Assembly (NCBI GenBank): GCA_963712055.1
Contig: CAVQGN010000004.1
Coordinates: forward strand, 62,001 to 126,000
DNA: 64,000 nucleotides
Direction of reading: 5' to 3'
Source: JAHBVL01 sp963712055
GTDB taxonomy: Bacteria > Chloroflexota > Chloroflexia > Thermomicrobiales > UBA6265
Shown here: piece by piece, positions 34,079 to 41,285 of the stretch
Layout: each line of letters opens with the position of its first letter
Numbering within the stretch: position 1 is the stretch's first letter
Notes under the pieces: generated by a model
The model's database searches: none
The model's input: only the letters and a program-made list of their open reading frames with translations
Told to the model about the DNA's origin: nothing
Program-made: the position numbers and the translations under genes

Positions 34079-34945
34079 ATGGCACTGTGTGTTTACACGC
34101 TCGACGACGATGGCGCATCCCGGCTGGGGTATATCAGTGGTGAGGTCGTGATCGACAGCGCGGCGGCTGGTGGACCGAAATCGATCGCCGAAGCGCTCGA
34201 GATGTCGGCCGCGGAACTCGAAGTCCGTCTCAATGCCATCCATGACCTCCCGGGTCTTCCACTCCACGAGGTCACCCTCAAAGCGCCGCTCGACTGGCAG
34301 GAAGTCTGGGCCGCTGGTGTGACCTATCTCCGCAGTCGCGATGCCCGGATGGAGGAATCGCAGGAAAAGAGCGTCTACGACCGAGTCTACGAAGCCGAAC
34401 GCCCGGAACTCTTCATGAAAACGACTGCGTTCCGGGTCTCCGGACCGGGTGAACCGGTCGCGATCCGATCCGACAGCACCTGGGATGTTCCGGAGCCGGA
34501 GTGCGCCTTGATGATCAACAGCCGTGGAGAGATCGTTGGGTATACGGTTGGTAACGACGTCTCCTCGCGGAGTATCGAAGGCGAGAATCCGCTCTATCTT
34601 CCGCAAGCCAAGATGTATGAGAAATGCGCCGCACTCGGACCAGTGATCGCGCTCGCGTGGGAAGTCGTCGACCCGAAACGCTTACCGATCCGGCTGGTGA
34701 TCCGTCGCGGTGGGGCTGTTGTCTTCGAGGACGAAACCAGCACCGCCCAGATGCACCGCACCTTCGACGACCTGCAATCGTGGCTTTTCCGGAACAACTC
34801 GTTCTACCACGGCGTCTTCCTGATGACCGGCACCGGTATCGTCCCGCCATCCGACTTCACCCTCGCGGACGGCGACGAAGTCGAGATCACCATCATCGGC
34901 ATCGGCACGCTTACCAACCCGGTGGAGCGGCTGCAGGGTGACTAG
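34079..34945 (+). CDS. FAH-family 2-keto-3-deoxy acid dehydratase-like protein (KdaD-like)
   Basis: A 288-residue fumarylacetoacetate hydrolase-fold protein. EVWAAGVTYLRSRDARMEES, the metal-binding PEPECALMINSRGEIVGYTVGND and SSRSIEGENPLYLPQAKMYE resemble 2-dehydro-3-deoxy-D-arabinonate/xylonate dehydratase of non-phosphorylative pentose pathways more than FAH hydrolases. This role is an inference that fits the neighbouring dehydratases. The ATG at 34079 is preceded by AGGGAGG. It is the last gene of the sugar-acid run; the gap to the LutBA stop is 112 bases. Confidence 0.75.
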   Translation: MALCVYTLDDDGASRLGYISGEVVIDSAAAGGPKSIAEALEMSAAELEVRLNAIHDLPGLPLHEVTLKAPLDWQEVWAAGVTYLRSRDARMEESQEKSVYDRVYEAERPELFMKTTAFRVSGPGEPVAIRSDSTWDVPEPECALMINSRGEIVGYTVGNDVSSRSIEGENPLYLPQAKMYEKCAALGPVIALAWEVVDPKRLPIRLVIRRGGAVVFEDETSTAQMHRTFDDLQSWLFRNNSFYHGVFLMTGTGIVPPSDFTLADGDEVEITIIGIGTLTNPVERLQGD

Positions 34946-35152
34946 CGCGCAATGCGAGGAAAGGACCCAACCCGCTAACCGCGGACGTTCCGGCCTGAGC
35001 ACTTTGCCTGGGGATCTTCCAGTTCCCAGCTCCTTTCCGCCGTGCGGGGAGGAAGTGGAGAGTCTTCGTCCCCTCATGCCGTCCTGACGACCCATCGTCA
35101 CTCCGACCGCCTATTGTCTCCCCGACCACCGATTGTCATCCCGACCGCCGAT

Positions 35153-35312
35153 TGTCATCCTGACGAAGGAAGGATCTCCTGCCGCAGCAGCCCCCCACCC
35201 ATCGTCACCCCGACCAGCGAATGTCATCCTGAGGAACGAAGGACTCCTGCCGCAGCGGCTTCCCACCGATTGTCATCCTGAGGAACGAAGGATCTCCTGC
35301 CGCAGCAGCTAC
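35153..35312. repeat. Three degenerate direct repeats (TGTCATCCTGAGGAACGAAGG family)
   Basis: Units start at 35153, 35222 and 35271. Each begins TGTCATCCTGA(G/C)GAA and ends CTCCTGCCGCAGC(A/G)GC. Shorter TTGTC(A)TCCCGACC copies precede them from about 35113. The 5' part resembles the 69-bp units at 10811, so both belong to one dispersed family. Spacing is irregular and the units are not CRISPR-like. Confidence 0.7.
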
Positions 35313-35326
35313 TCACGACCCGCCAC

Positions 35327-35356
35327 TTGACACAAACAGAACATATGTTCTATTCT
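35327..35356 (+). promoter_or_regulatory. Promoter with an SOS-box-like palindrome in the spacer
   Basis: TTGACA (35327-35332) and TATTCT (35351-35356) are 18 bases apart. The spacer holds the perfect 14-base palindrome AGAACATATGTTCT (35338-35351), which matches the GAAC-N4-GTTC LexA box known from Gram-positive-type LexA. It points right, but no credible gene lies between it and 35909. LexA binding is inferred from motif shape only. Confidence 0.55.
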
Positions 35357-35628
35357 CCACTCACACGATCCCAGCGGACAGGTCTGCGGACGGCGCAGCC
35401 ATTAAACGTGTCCGGGCTGGTAACCCGTCATCCAAACTCGGCGCCGAATCCCGGAATTCCCCAATCGATCCTGTAGGGGCAGGCCCCTGTGTCTGACCTT
35501 TCCAATTGTGGGCCTTCGTCATGGTCGATTCCGCCGCTCGTCACTAGCACAGTGCCGCCGGACCTGCACCGGCGGACCACCAACAAAAAGGAGGACAGAA
35601 ACCGAACCCAATGCGCAGGATTGTGATG

Positions 35629-35855
35629 TGTCAGCGCTGGGTTTCAACCCGGCGCGTTGGCGGAGAACTGAAGTCGTGCCATTTCATCGCCCCCGACTGA
35701 AGTCGAGGGCTGACAGACCAAAATCCCTCGGGATTGCTCGCCGCGCACTGCGTCCCGCAGGGACAACAGCCTGTCAGCGCTGGGTTTCAACCCGGCGCGA
35801 TCCTAACATCCAACGCCATACTCAGCGTAAGGTCCGAGGAAGGGAGTATCGGGAA
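35629..35855 (+). repeat. Left copy of the repeat family flanking the arsenic genes
   Basis: It contains two identical 28-base copies of TGTCAGCGCTGGGTTTCAAC-type sequence at 35629-35656 and 35772-35799, each able to form a GGGTT/AACCC hairpin, plus a CGACT-GA-AGTCG hairpin near 35694. The stretch 35690-35855 aligns in the same orientation with 39260-39431 on the other side of acr3-arsA (shared GTCGAGGGCTGACA, AAATCCCTC and GCCTGTCAGCGCTGG). Confidence 0.65.
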
Positions 35856-35909
35856 TCCTTCTCGTTTACCTTCAGATATCGATAAGGATTTTCTGGCCGA
35901 AGCAGGTGC

Positions 35910-37019
35910 TTAACCAGCTGCTCTCCGCTCTGGCAACGGTGATTCCACAACATCGAAGAGCCGTCGCTTGAGCCACAGCGAGAGATAGACGAGCGCGATC
36001 AGTACGGGCACCTCGATCAGGGGACCCACCACGCCGGCCAGCGCTTCGCCGGATGAGATGCCAAACGTCGCGATGGCGACAGCGATGGCCAATTCGAAGT
36101 TGTTGCCCGCTGCCGTGAATGAAAGAGCAGCAGTTTCCTCATAAGTGAACCCCAGTCTTCTGGAGAGGAGGAACGAGGTCGTGAACATGATCACGAAATA
36201 GATCGCCAACGGAATCGCAATCCTGATCACGTCGAAGGGCAACTTGACAATCTTGTCGCCCTGCATCGCGAATATCAGAACGATGGTGTAGAGCAGACCG
36301 AGAAGCGCCGTTGGTCCAAGCCTGGGCATGAGCACGTTGTCATACCAGTAAGCTCCCTTGCGCGCCAGCAGGATTCGGCGTGTCAGGTATCCGGCCAATA
36401 GCGGAATTCCCAAGAATATCATCACAGATTTGGCAATCGCCCACATTGAAATGGCAACCGTCGACGTGTCTGCCCCAAACCAGCCTGGAATCTCCGTGAG
36501 AAAGAGCCAGCCGAGAATGGAATACATGACGATCTGAAAGAGCGCGTTCAGAGCCACCAGCACCGCCGCAATCTCCCCATCGCCTCGGGCCAGCATGTTC
36601 CAGATCAACACCATGGCGATACAGCGGGCGAGTCCGATCAGGATCACGCCGTTCCGGTAGGCCGGTTCATCGGCAAGGAAAATCCAGGCCAGCACGAACA
36701 TCAGCAGCGGCCCGATGACCCAGTTGAACAGGAGAGAAACAGAAAAGAGCCGCCCTTTGGCGCGAAATTCGCCAATAGACTCGTATTTCACTTTGGCGAG
36801 TACCGGATACATCATCCAGAGAAGACCAATGGCGATCGGCACGGACACTCCGGCGATCTTCACTCGGTCAAGTTCGCCGCCGATTCCTGGATATACCCGG
36901 CCAAGCAGAACTCCAAGCGCCATCGCTGCAAAGATCCACACGGGTAAAAACCGGTCGAGTTGTGACAGATGGGGAGTTTCGTCAGTTGCTATCGTCGCGG
37001 AAGGATTTGTCGTCGCCAT
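35910..37019 (-). CDS. acr3: ACR3-type arsenite efflux permease
   Basis: A 369-residue membrane protein of the BASS/ACR3 family with about ten helices that exports arsenite, As(III). Family-diagnostic sequences are RLFSVSLLFNWVIGPLLMF, GLARCIAMVLIWNMLARGD with the essential Cys in the fourth helix region, and LSFTAAGNNFELAIAVAIA with a conserved Glu. GGAGG precedes the ATG at 37019. It lies 287 bases downstream of arsA on the same strand, but an operator-like inverted repeat at 37079-37098 suggests its own arsenic-responsive promoter. No arsR, arsC or arsD is present in the window. Confidence 0.93.
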   Translation of the reverse strand: MATTNPSATIATDETPHLSQLDRFLPVWIFAAMALGVLLGRVYPGIGGELDRVKIAGVSVPIAIGLLWMMYPVLAKVKYESIGEFRAKGRLFSVSLLFNWVIGPLLMFVLAWIFLADEPAYRNGVILIGLARCIAMVLIWNMLARGDGEIAAVLVALNALFQIVMYSILGWLFLTEIPGWFGADTSTVAISMWAIAKSVMIFLGIPLLAGYLTRRILLARKGAYWYDNVLMPRLGPTALLGLLYTIVLIFAMQGDKIVKLPFDVIRIAIPLAIYFVIMFTTSFLLSRRLGFTYEETAALSFTAAGNNFELAIAVAIATFGISSGEALAGVVGPLIEVPVLIALVYLSLWLKRRLFDVVESPLPERRAAG

Positions 37020-37078
37020 CTGCTTCCTCCGATGCGCTGTCGGCCACTGTCATGAAGCACTGCGGCTTCACTTAACGT

Positions 37079-37098
37079 ATAGATGGTCATCCATGTAT
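37079..37098 (-). promoter_or_regulatory. ArsR-type operator candidate upstream of acr3
   Basis: ATAGATGG-TCAT-CCATGTAT is an 8-4-8 inverted repeat with one mismatch, 60 bases upstream of the acr3 start. Its ATAGATG half-site also occurs in the repeat upstream of arsA (39133-39154), suggesting one shared repressor. The ArsR/SmtB assignment is an inference. Confidence 0.5.
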
Positions 37099-37306
37099 TC
37101 AACGGCCCACCGGGGCAGCCAGTCGCCACAATTCCGTGTCAACGGCGTACCCTGCGTCGTGAAACGCGGTTGAGGTCGTTGCGAAAACGTGATCTTGTGA
37201 AAATCGTGGGCAAATTCAACCGCTCGTCACATCGGAGACATGTCTCCTGAGACGATTCGCGAACCCGGCGCTTGAGCGTTGATCGAGCCGGGTGGAGGGC
37301 CGAAGA

Positions 37307-39085
37307 TCATGCTCGGATGGCCGAACACAGGTCGGGCGCAGCGAGCCGTCGCAATGCCTCGATCCCCACGGGTTCCTCGACCATCCACTGCGTCAAATAC
37401 GTCCGCTCGGAAAGCTGGCTGGAAACCTGATCGATCTGCGCAATCTCCTGCTCTGCCCGCGAGGCAAGAACCGGATCAGAAACGCCGGTTGCCGCCAGAC
37501 TGCCGTTGATGACCCAGGCATAGGGTTCGATACCAGCGCGCCGAAGATCGTTTCGCAATTCCGTCGCCTCCTGAACCGGGGTCGATTCGGGAAGGGTCAC
37601 CAGGATCATCCGCGTGTAGTCGGGGTCGCGCAGGCGCATTAGCGGGGTTACCGCAGTTACGCTTTTGCTACTCCCCTCCAGTGAACGCAGAATCTCGGTG
37701 TGATAAGCGCCAGTTGTGTCCAACAGGAGAAGGGTATGACCGGTCGGGGCGGTGTCGATAACCACGAACTCCGACCGCCCTTTGCTGACAATCCGTGAGA
37801 ATGCATGGAAAACGGCAACTTCTTCCGTGCACGGAGACTCCAGGTCCTCGGCGAGCAGCTTACGCTCATCGGACGTCAAATCCTTGCCGCGCAGACTCAG
37901 GACCCGATCCTTGTAGGCTGCGGCCTCCGCCGCAGGATCGATCCGACCGACCGTGAGGTTGGGAAGATGACCGTCAACCGTTGCCGCCACATGAGCGGCT
38001 GGATCTGTCGTGGTCAATGTCACGCTCCGACCGCGCTCAGCGAGTCCGATGGCGATTGACGCAGCGATCGTCGTTTTGCCAACACCGCCTTTCCCCATCA
38101 CCATGATCAATCCACGATCACCGAGGGCGAGATCATCGATGAGCTCGTCGACCGCCGGCAAATCCGGTGCCGCAGGCGGAGCATCCAGACGATCGATTCG
38201 AACTTCATCAGCCAGAAGGTTTCGCACGGCTTCGAGCCCGACGACATTGAACGGTTTGAGCGGCACAATCGATCGTTCGAGTTGGTCGAGCGGGGACGGG
38301 AGACCGGACAGAGCCCGACCGCCACGTTCTTCCAGCGCAACCGCTACTGGATCGCTTCTATCCTGGGCCACGAAATACCCGTTGATGACCACCCGCTGGT
38401 TCTGGAGACCCAGCTGATCCAGCTCGGAAGCGGTTCGGGCCGCTTCGCCGAGGGAGCCACGTTCTGGTCTTGAAACCAGCACCACCGTCGTTCTTGCCGC
38501 ATCTTTCAGGGATTCGATCGCGAGGGTGTACTGACTGCGGTGCTGCTGCAGCGCTGAGCTGGGACCAAGACAGGATGCGCCTCGAGGATTCGCTTCGATG
38601 AACGTGCTCCACGCAGCCGGCAGGTTCAAAAGACGAAGCGTGTGACCGGTAGGCGCCGTATCAAAGATGATGTGGTCGTATCGATCGGCTCCACGCGCTC
38701 CAATCAGAATCCCGGTGAACTCGTCGAACGCCGCGATCTCGACCGTGCACGCGCCCGAGAGCTGCTCCTCGAGCGAGCGCAATTCTTCCTCGCTGGCATG
38801 CTCCCGGAGTGGCTCCATCGCCCGCTCCCGGTATGCGGTCGCCGCTTCTTCCGGATCGATGTTGACCAGATCGAGTCCCGACACGCTTGGCACCGCGACG
38901 ATCTCCGCCCCGACGGAAACGCCGAAAACATGCTCCAGATTTGAAGCCGGATCGGTGCTTACCAGCAACACTCGCTTGCCAGAATCGGCCAACCCCACTG
39001 CTGTTGCACACGCGAGCGAGGTTTTGCCCACCCCTCCCTTGCCAGTGAAAAAGAGATACCGCGTCGGCGATGTGAACAGTGGCAT
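37307..39085 (-). CDS. arsA: Arsenite-transporting ATPase ArsA (fused two-domain form)
   Basis: A 592-residue protein with the two pseudosymmetric ATPase halves of ArsA. P-loops are GKGGVGKTS at 15-23 and GKGGVGKTT near 332, each followed by a DTAPTGHTLRLL- or DTAPTGHTLLLL-type signal motif. Cys residues in GACTVEI (about 112), ASCLGP (about 174) and SPCTEEV (about 427) match the three As(III)/Sb(III)-activating Cys of E. coli ArsA. It energises arsenite export; its usual partner is ArsB, here presumably Acr3. An ArsR-type operator candidate lies 48 bases upstream of the ATG. ArsD is absent from the window. Confidence 0.93.
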   Translation of the reverse strand: MPLFTSPTRYLFFTGKGGVGKTSLACATAVGLADSGKRVLLVSTDPASNLEHVFGVSVGAEIVAVPSVSGLDLVNIDPEEAATAYRERAMEPLREHASEEELRSLEEQLSGACTVEIAAFDEFTGILIGARGADRYDHIIFDTAPTGHTLRLLNLPAAWSTFIEANPRGASCLGPSSALQQHRSQYTLAIESLKDAARTTVVLVSRPERGSLGEAARTASELDQLGLQNQRVVINGYFVAQDRSDPVAVALEERGGRALSGLPSPLDQLERSIVPLKPFNVVGLEAVRNLLADEVRIDRLDAPPAAPDLPAVDELIDDLALGDRGLIMVMGKGGVGKTTIAASIAIGLAERGRSVTLTTTDPAAHVAATVDGHLPNLTVGRIDPAAEAAAYKDRVLSLRGKDLTSDERKLLAEDLESPCTEEVAVFHAFSRIVSKGRSEFVVIDTAPTGHTLLLLDTTGAYHTEILRSLEGSSKSVTAVTPLMRLRDPDYTRMILVTLPESTPVQEATELRNDLRRAGIEPYAWVINGSLAATGVSDPVLASRAEQEIAQIDQVSSQLSERTYLTQWMVEEPVGIEALRRLAAPDLCSAIRA

Positions 39086-39132
39086 TGCGAAACCGCGCCT
39101 TTCTAACGACGGGCATCTCCCCGTCCCACCTA

Positions 39133-39154
39133 AATATAGATGAACATCGATATA
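39133..39154 (-). promoter_or_regulatory. ArsR-type operator candidate upstream of arsA
   Basis: AATATAGATG-AA-CATCGATATA is a 10-2-10 imperfect inverted repeat (8 of 10 pairs) in an AT-rich stretch directly upstream of arsA. The layout resembles the 12-2-12 ATA...TGAA...TAT operators of the ArsR/SmtB family, and it shares the ATAGATG half-site with the acr3 upstream repeat. Confidence 0.6.
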
Positions 39155-39259
39155 TTGTGTAGGTGCGCGGATTCACAGCAGACAGATCGGTGTCCGGGCT
39201 GGCAACGCGCCCTCCAAGCTAGGTGCGTCGGGAGGATATCGGAATCTTGCCGTGTCCTT

Positions 39260-39431
39260 CCCCTCGAATATGGTCGAGGGCTGACACACGAAATCCCTCC
39301 GGGATGCTCACGACTCCCAATCGGCGTCCCCGCAGGGACCAGAGCCTGTCAGCGCTGGAATTCATTCCGGCTCGATCCCAACACCTAGCGTCCTTCCCAC
39401 CCAAAAGTTCGCGAGGAGGGGAGTCTGGAGG
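39260..39431 (+). repeat. Right copy of the repeat family flanking the arsenic genes
   Basis: It aligns over about 170 bases, in direct orientation, with 35690-35855. Shared landmarks in order are GTCGAGGGCTGACA, AAATCCCTC(C)GGGAT, CGTCCCCGCAGGGAC, GCCTGTCAGCGCTGG and CGATCC(C/T)AACA. This copy is more diverged in the hairpin part (GGAATTCATTCC instead of GGGTTTCAACCC, still self-complementary, which suggests compensatory change). Confidence 0.65.
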
Positions 39432-39571
39432 TCGCGGGATTATCCCTGGCATGTCCGCCTATCGGGCTGGCCACCTGCGCTTTCTTCGCTTGCCGCACAA
39501 TTCGGTTGACGGCTGAGTCCGAGGTCGGCTCCCAAGACAGGTAAGCAGTTCACAAGAGGAATCTCGCCACA

Positions 39572-40213
39572 ATGAACAGAACCACGACCCGCTACGGCTA
39601 CTACCTCCGCCCATCACCGGCGATGTCACGCGCGCAAACCGAGATGCACCACCTTCTCGCCCACCAGTTCGGGGCGAAGGTGGCAGGGCGGTTCATGCCC
39701 CACGCGACGATCAAAGGGTTCTTCCGTTCGGATGCATCCATTCGGGAAATCCGGGATGCCGCCGCCACCATCACAGAGGGGTTGCAGCCTTTTTCCGTCT
39801 GGAGCCAGGGTGTCGTCGGGTTTGGTGACCTCGGCATCGCTCTTTCGATCATGCGGACACCCGACCTTGATCGCAATCTCCCTCTCCAGGCGCTCCACGA
39901 TGCCGCCCTGGCCGCGCTGATGCCGCTGGTCGCGGACGATTGCGTGTTCACCGCGAAGGAATGGCTCGGCGATCGCTTCGAAGCGCATCTGACGCTTGCC
40001 ATGGCCGACATCCCCTCAGCCCAATTCCGTGAGGTGCTCCAGTTCGTGCAGGAACTCGAACCAGTCGGCCCCGAAATCTTCGAAGCCCGTTGGTGTCATC
40101 TCTACGCGTTCGAAAGCCCTGACTGGGACGACGCCTGGTGGGAGGAGTTCAACTGGAAACTCATCGACAGCTGGGAACTTGGAGCACCGCCGCATCCGCT
40201 CGATGAACGATAG
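39572..40213 (+). CDS. 2'-5' RNA ligase / cyclic phosphodiesterase-like (2H) protein
   Basis: A 213-residue 2H phosphoesterase-superfamily protein. The two catalytic H-x-T motifs are PHATIKG (His44, Thr46) and AHLTLAM (His139, Thr141), at the usual spacing. It probably hydrolyses or ligates 2',3'-cyclic or 2'-5' phosphodiesters in RNA or small nucleotides. AAGAGGA is about 11 bases before the ATG. It is convergent with the RES toxin gene. The family is broad and substrates are largely unknown. Confidence 0.78.
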   Translation: MNRTTTRYGYYLRPSPAMSRAQTEMHHLLAHQFGAKVAGRFMPHATIKGFFRSDASIREIRDAAATITEGLQPFSVWSQGVVGFGDLGIALSIMRTPDLDRNLPLQALHDAALAALMPLVADDCVFTAKEWLGDRFEAHLTLAMADIPSAQFREVLQFVQELEPVGPEIFEARWCHLYAFESPDWDDAWWEEFNWKLIDSWELGAPPHPLDER

Positions 40214-40314
40214 CCCTCAGGCGCGGTATCAAGGAAAGGCCAGCACAGACTCGCCGTCAACAAACCATTTGGCCGAAGTGGCAGGGGAGATTCACGGGAG
40301 CTTTCCTGCAAGCC

Positions 40315-40872
40315 TCACATCATTTCGCATAGATTCTGCTTGAGTTCAAACGTTTCTCCGGATTCAACCTGGACCACACACCCATCAGGACCGTCGCCCA
40401 AGTTCTCGATGAACAGCGCCATCATCCAGGAGCGAGGCTGATCGAATAGGGCCATCGACGGGGCCAGGATGGCCTCAACGCCGATGGCATGTCGCAAGAA
40501 CCCGGCAGTCGACCGAGCGATATCGAGGTAGACAAATACGGCAGGATCGGCGTCGAGTCCGAGCGCGCTTCGCGATTCGGCCGAGCGGAGGTCGATGACC
40601 TGATCCAGTGCAAGTTCGATACGGTAGTGCTGCCGCGGCCGGATTACTTCGACGAGTGACTCGTTGCGGTTCGTCCGGATGTGCCGTCCGAACTCCGCGA
40701 TGACCAGACCGGGATCTCTGGCCAGATAGAGCGTTGGTTCTCCCGCCAAGTTCCAGCGGTTCTCGCTCGACCGGGCCGCAATCCGGGTGTCGAGTGGCCC
40801 GAATGGCGTGCCAGCAGGAACGTGTCGCCAACCCATGCCGCGGAATGGGAACACATGATCGGCAACAGACAC
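40315..40872 (-). CDS. RES-domain toxin (NAD-degrading type)
   Basis: A 185-residue RES-domain protein. GWRHVPAGTPFGPLDTRIAA (conserved Arg), RSSENRWNLAGEPTLYLARD and IAEFGRHIRTNRNES (Arg, Tyr and Glu active-site elements) match the family whose studied members destroy NAD+. It is immediately downstream of the Xre/ParS-type antitoxin: its GTG start directly follows the antitoxin TGA. The toxin role is inferred from family and gene pairing. Confidence 0.82.
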   Translation of the reverse strand: MSVADHVFPFRGMGWRHVPAGTPFGPLDTRIAARSSENRWNLAGEPTLYLARDPGLVIAEFGRHIRTNRNESLVEVIRPRQHYRIELALDQVIDLRSAESRSALGLDADPAVFVYLDIARSTAGFLRHAIGVEAILAPSMALFDQPRSWMMALFIENLGDGPDGCVVQVESGETFELKQNLCEMM

Positions 40873-41271
40873 TCAGCTGCCGAGACCGTCGTAATCCTGA
40901 GCCAGCAACTGAAGAACATCCTGGGGCTTGCGCTGCATCAGGAGTTGCAGCGGCGTCGCGCCGCTGAAATTCGCCATGGGAGTAGCGAGAAACTGGCGGA
41001 ACCCGTCCGCACCGTTAACGATCTCACCGAGCTCGACGATTGCCGCCAAATCCCCGAGCAGCTTTCGATCTGGCGGCGAAGGCGGTGCGTTCGCGCTTGA
41101 TTCCCATCGCTCGATCGTTTTGGCGCTCACGTCGAAGATCCGGGCCATCCGCTCTTGGGAAAGCACGAGCCCGGCGCGGAATGCGCGCTGGTCGTTCGCG
41201 ATCGAATTGGAAAACGATGTCGCGATGAAATTCCGCCCGCACGGGAGGGTTTCTAGCAAGAGCCTAGACAT
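40873..41271 (-). CDS. Xre/MbcA/ParS-type antitoxin
   Basis: A 132-residue protein with an N-terminal helix-turn-helix region (LSQERMARIFDVSAKTIERWE) and a C-terminal toxin-binding MbcA/ParS (DUF2384) domain (LGEIVNGADGFRQFLATPMANFSGATPLQLLM). It neutralises the RES toxin encoded immediately downstream and is expected to repress its own promoter. The ATG at 41271 lies inside a perfect palindrome (41265-41278) with no Shine-Dalgarno sequence, which suggests a leaderless transcript. An in-frame start 11 codons upstream would place the start inside the preceding peptidase gene. Confidence 0.8.
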   Translation of the reverse strand: MSRLLLETLPCGRNFIATSFSNSIANDQRAFRAGLVLSQERMARIFDVSAKTIERWESSANAPPSPPDRKLLGDLAAIVELGEIVNGADGFRQFLATPMANFSGATPLQLLMQRKPQDVLQLLAQDYDGLGS

Positions 41272-41278
41272 ATGTCTA
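41265..41278 (-). promoter_or_regulatory. Palindromic operator candidate over the antitoxin start codon
   Basis: TAGACATATGTCTA is a perfect 14-base palindrome; its central ATG is the best antitoxin start. The upstream minus-strand CAATATA could act as a -10 box. It fits autoregulation by the antitoxin dimer. Confidence 0.5.
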
Positions 41279-41285
41279 TATTGTT

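Larger units (their letters stand above)
34946..35909. other. 964-bp repeat-rich intergenic region with no gene
   Basis: No credible coding sequence is present. The left part (35090-35312) holds degenerate direct repeats, a promoter-like element with a palindromic operator is at 35327-35356, a GTAGGGGCAGGCCCCTGTG dispersed repeat phrase lies near 35474, and the right part (35629-35855) carries a second repeat family that recurs beyond arsA. It separates the sugar-acid operon from the arsenic genes. Confidence 0.6.
39086..39571. other. 486-bp intergenic region upstream of arsA, no gene
   Basis: It holds the arsA operator (39133-39154), a stretch GTGTCCGGGCTGG-CAAC (about 39191) that also occurs left of the ars genes (about 35410), and the right-hand repeat copy (39260-39431). 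No coding frame is credible. Confidence 0.55.

Noticed and set aside
35090..35330. Possible CRISPR-like array
   Set aside because: Repeat units are imperfect, irregularly spaced, with no uniform spacers and no cas genes.
35508..35885. 125-codon plus-strand frame in the repeat region, downstream of the SOS-like promoter
   Set aside because: The translation is Arg-rich and runs through duplicated hairpin repeats; it has no start signal or domain, so it is not credible as the promoter's target.
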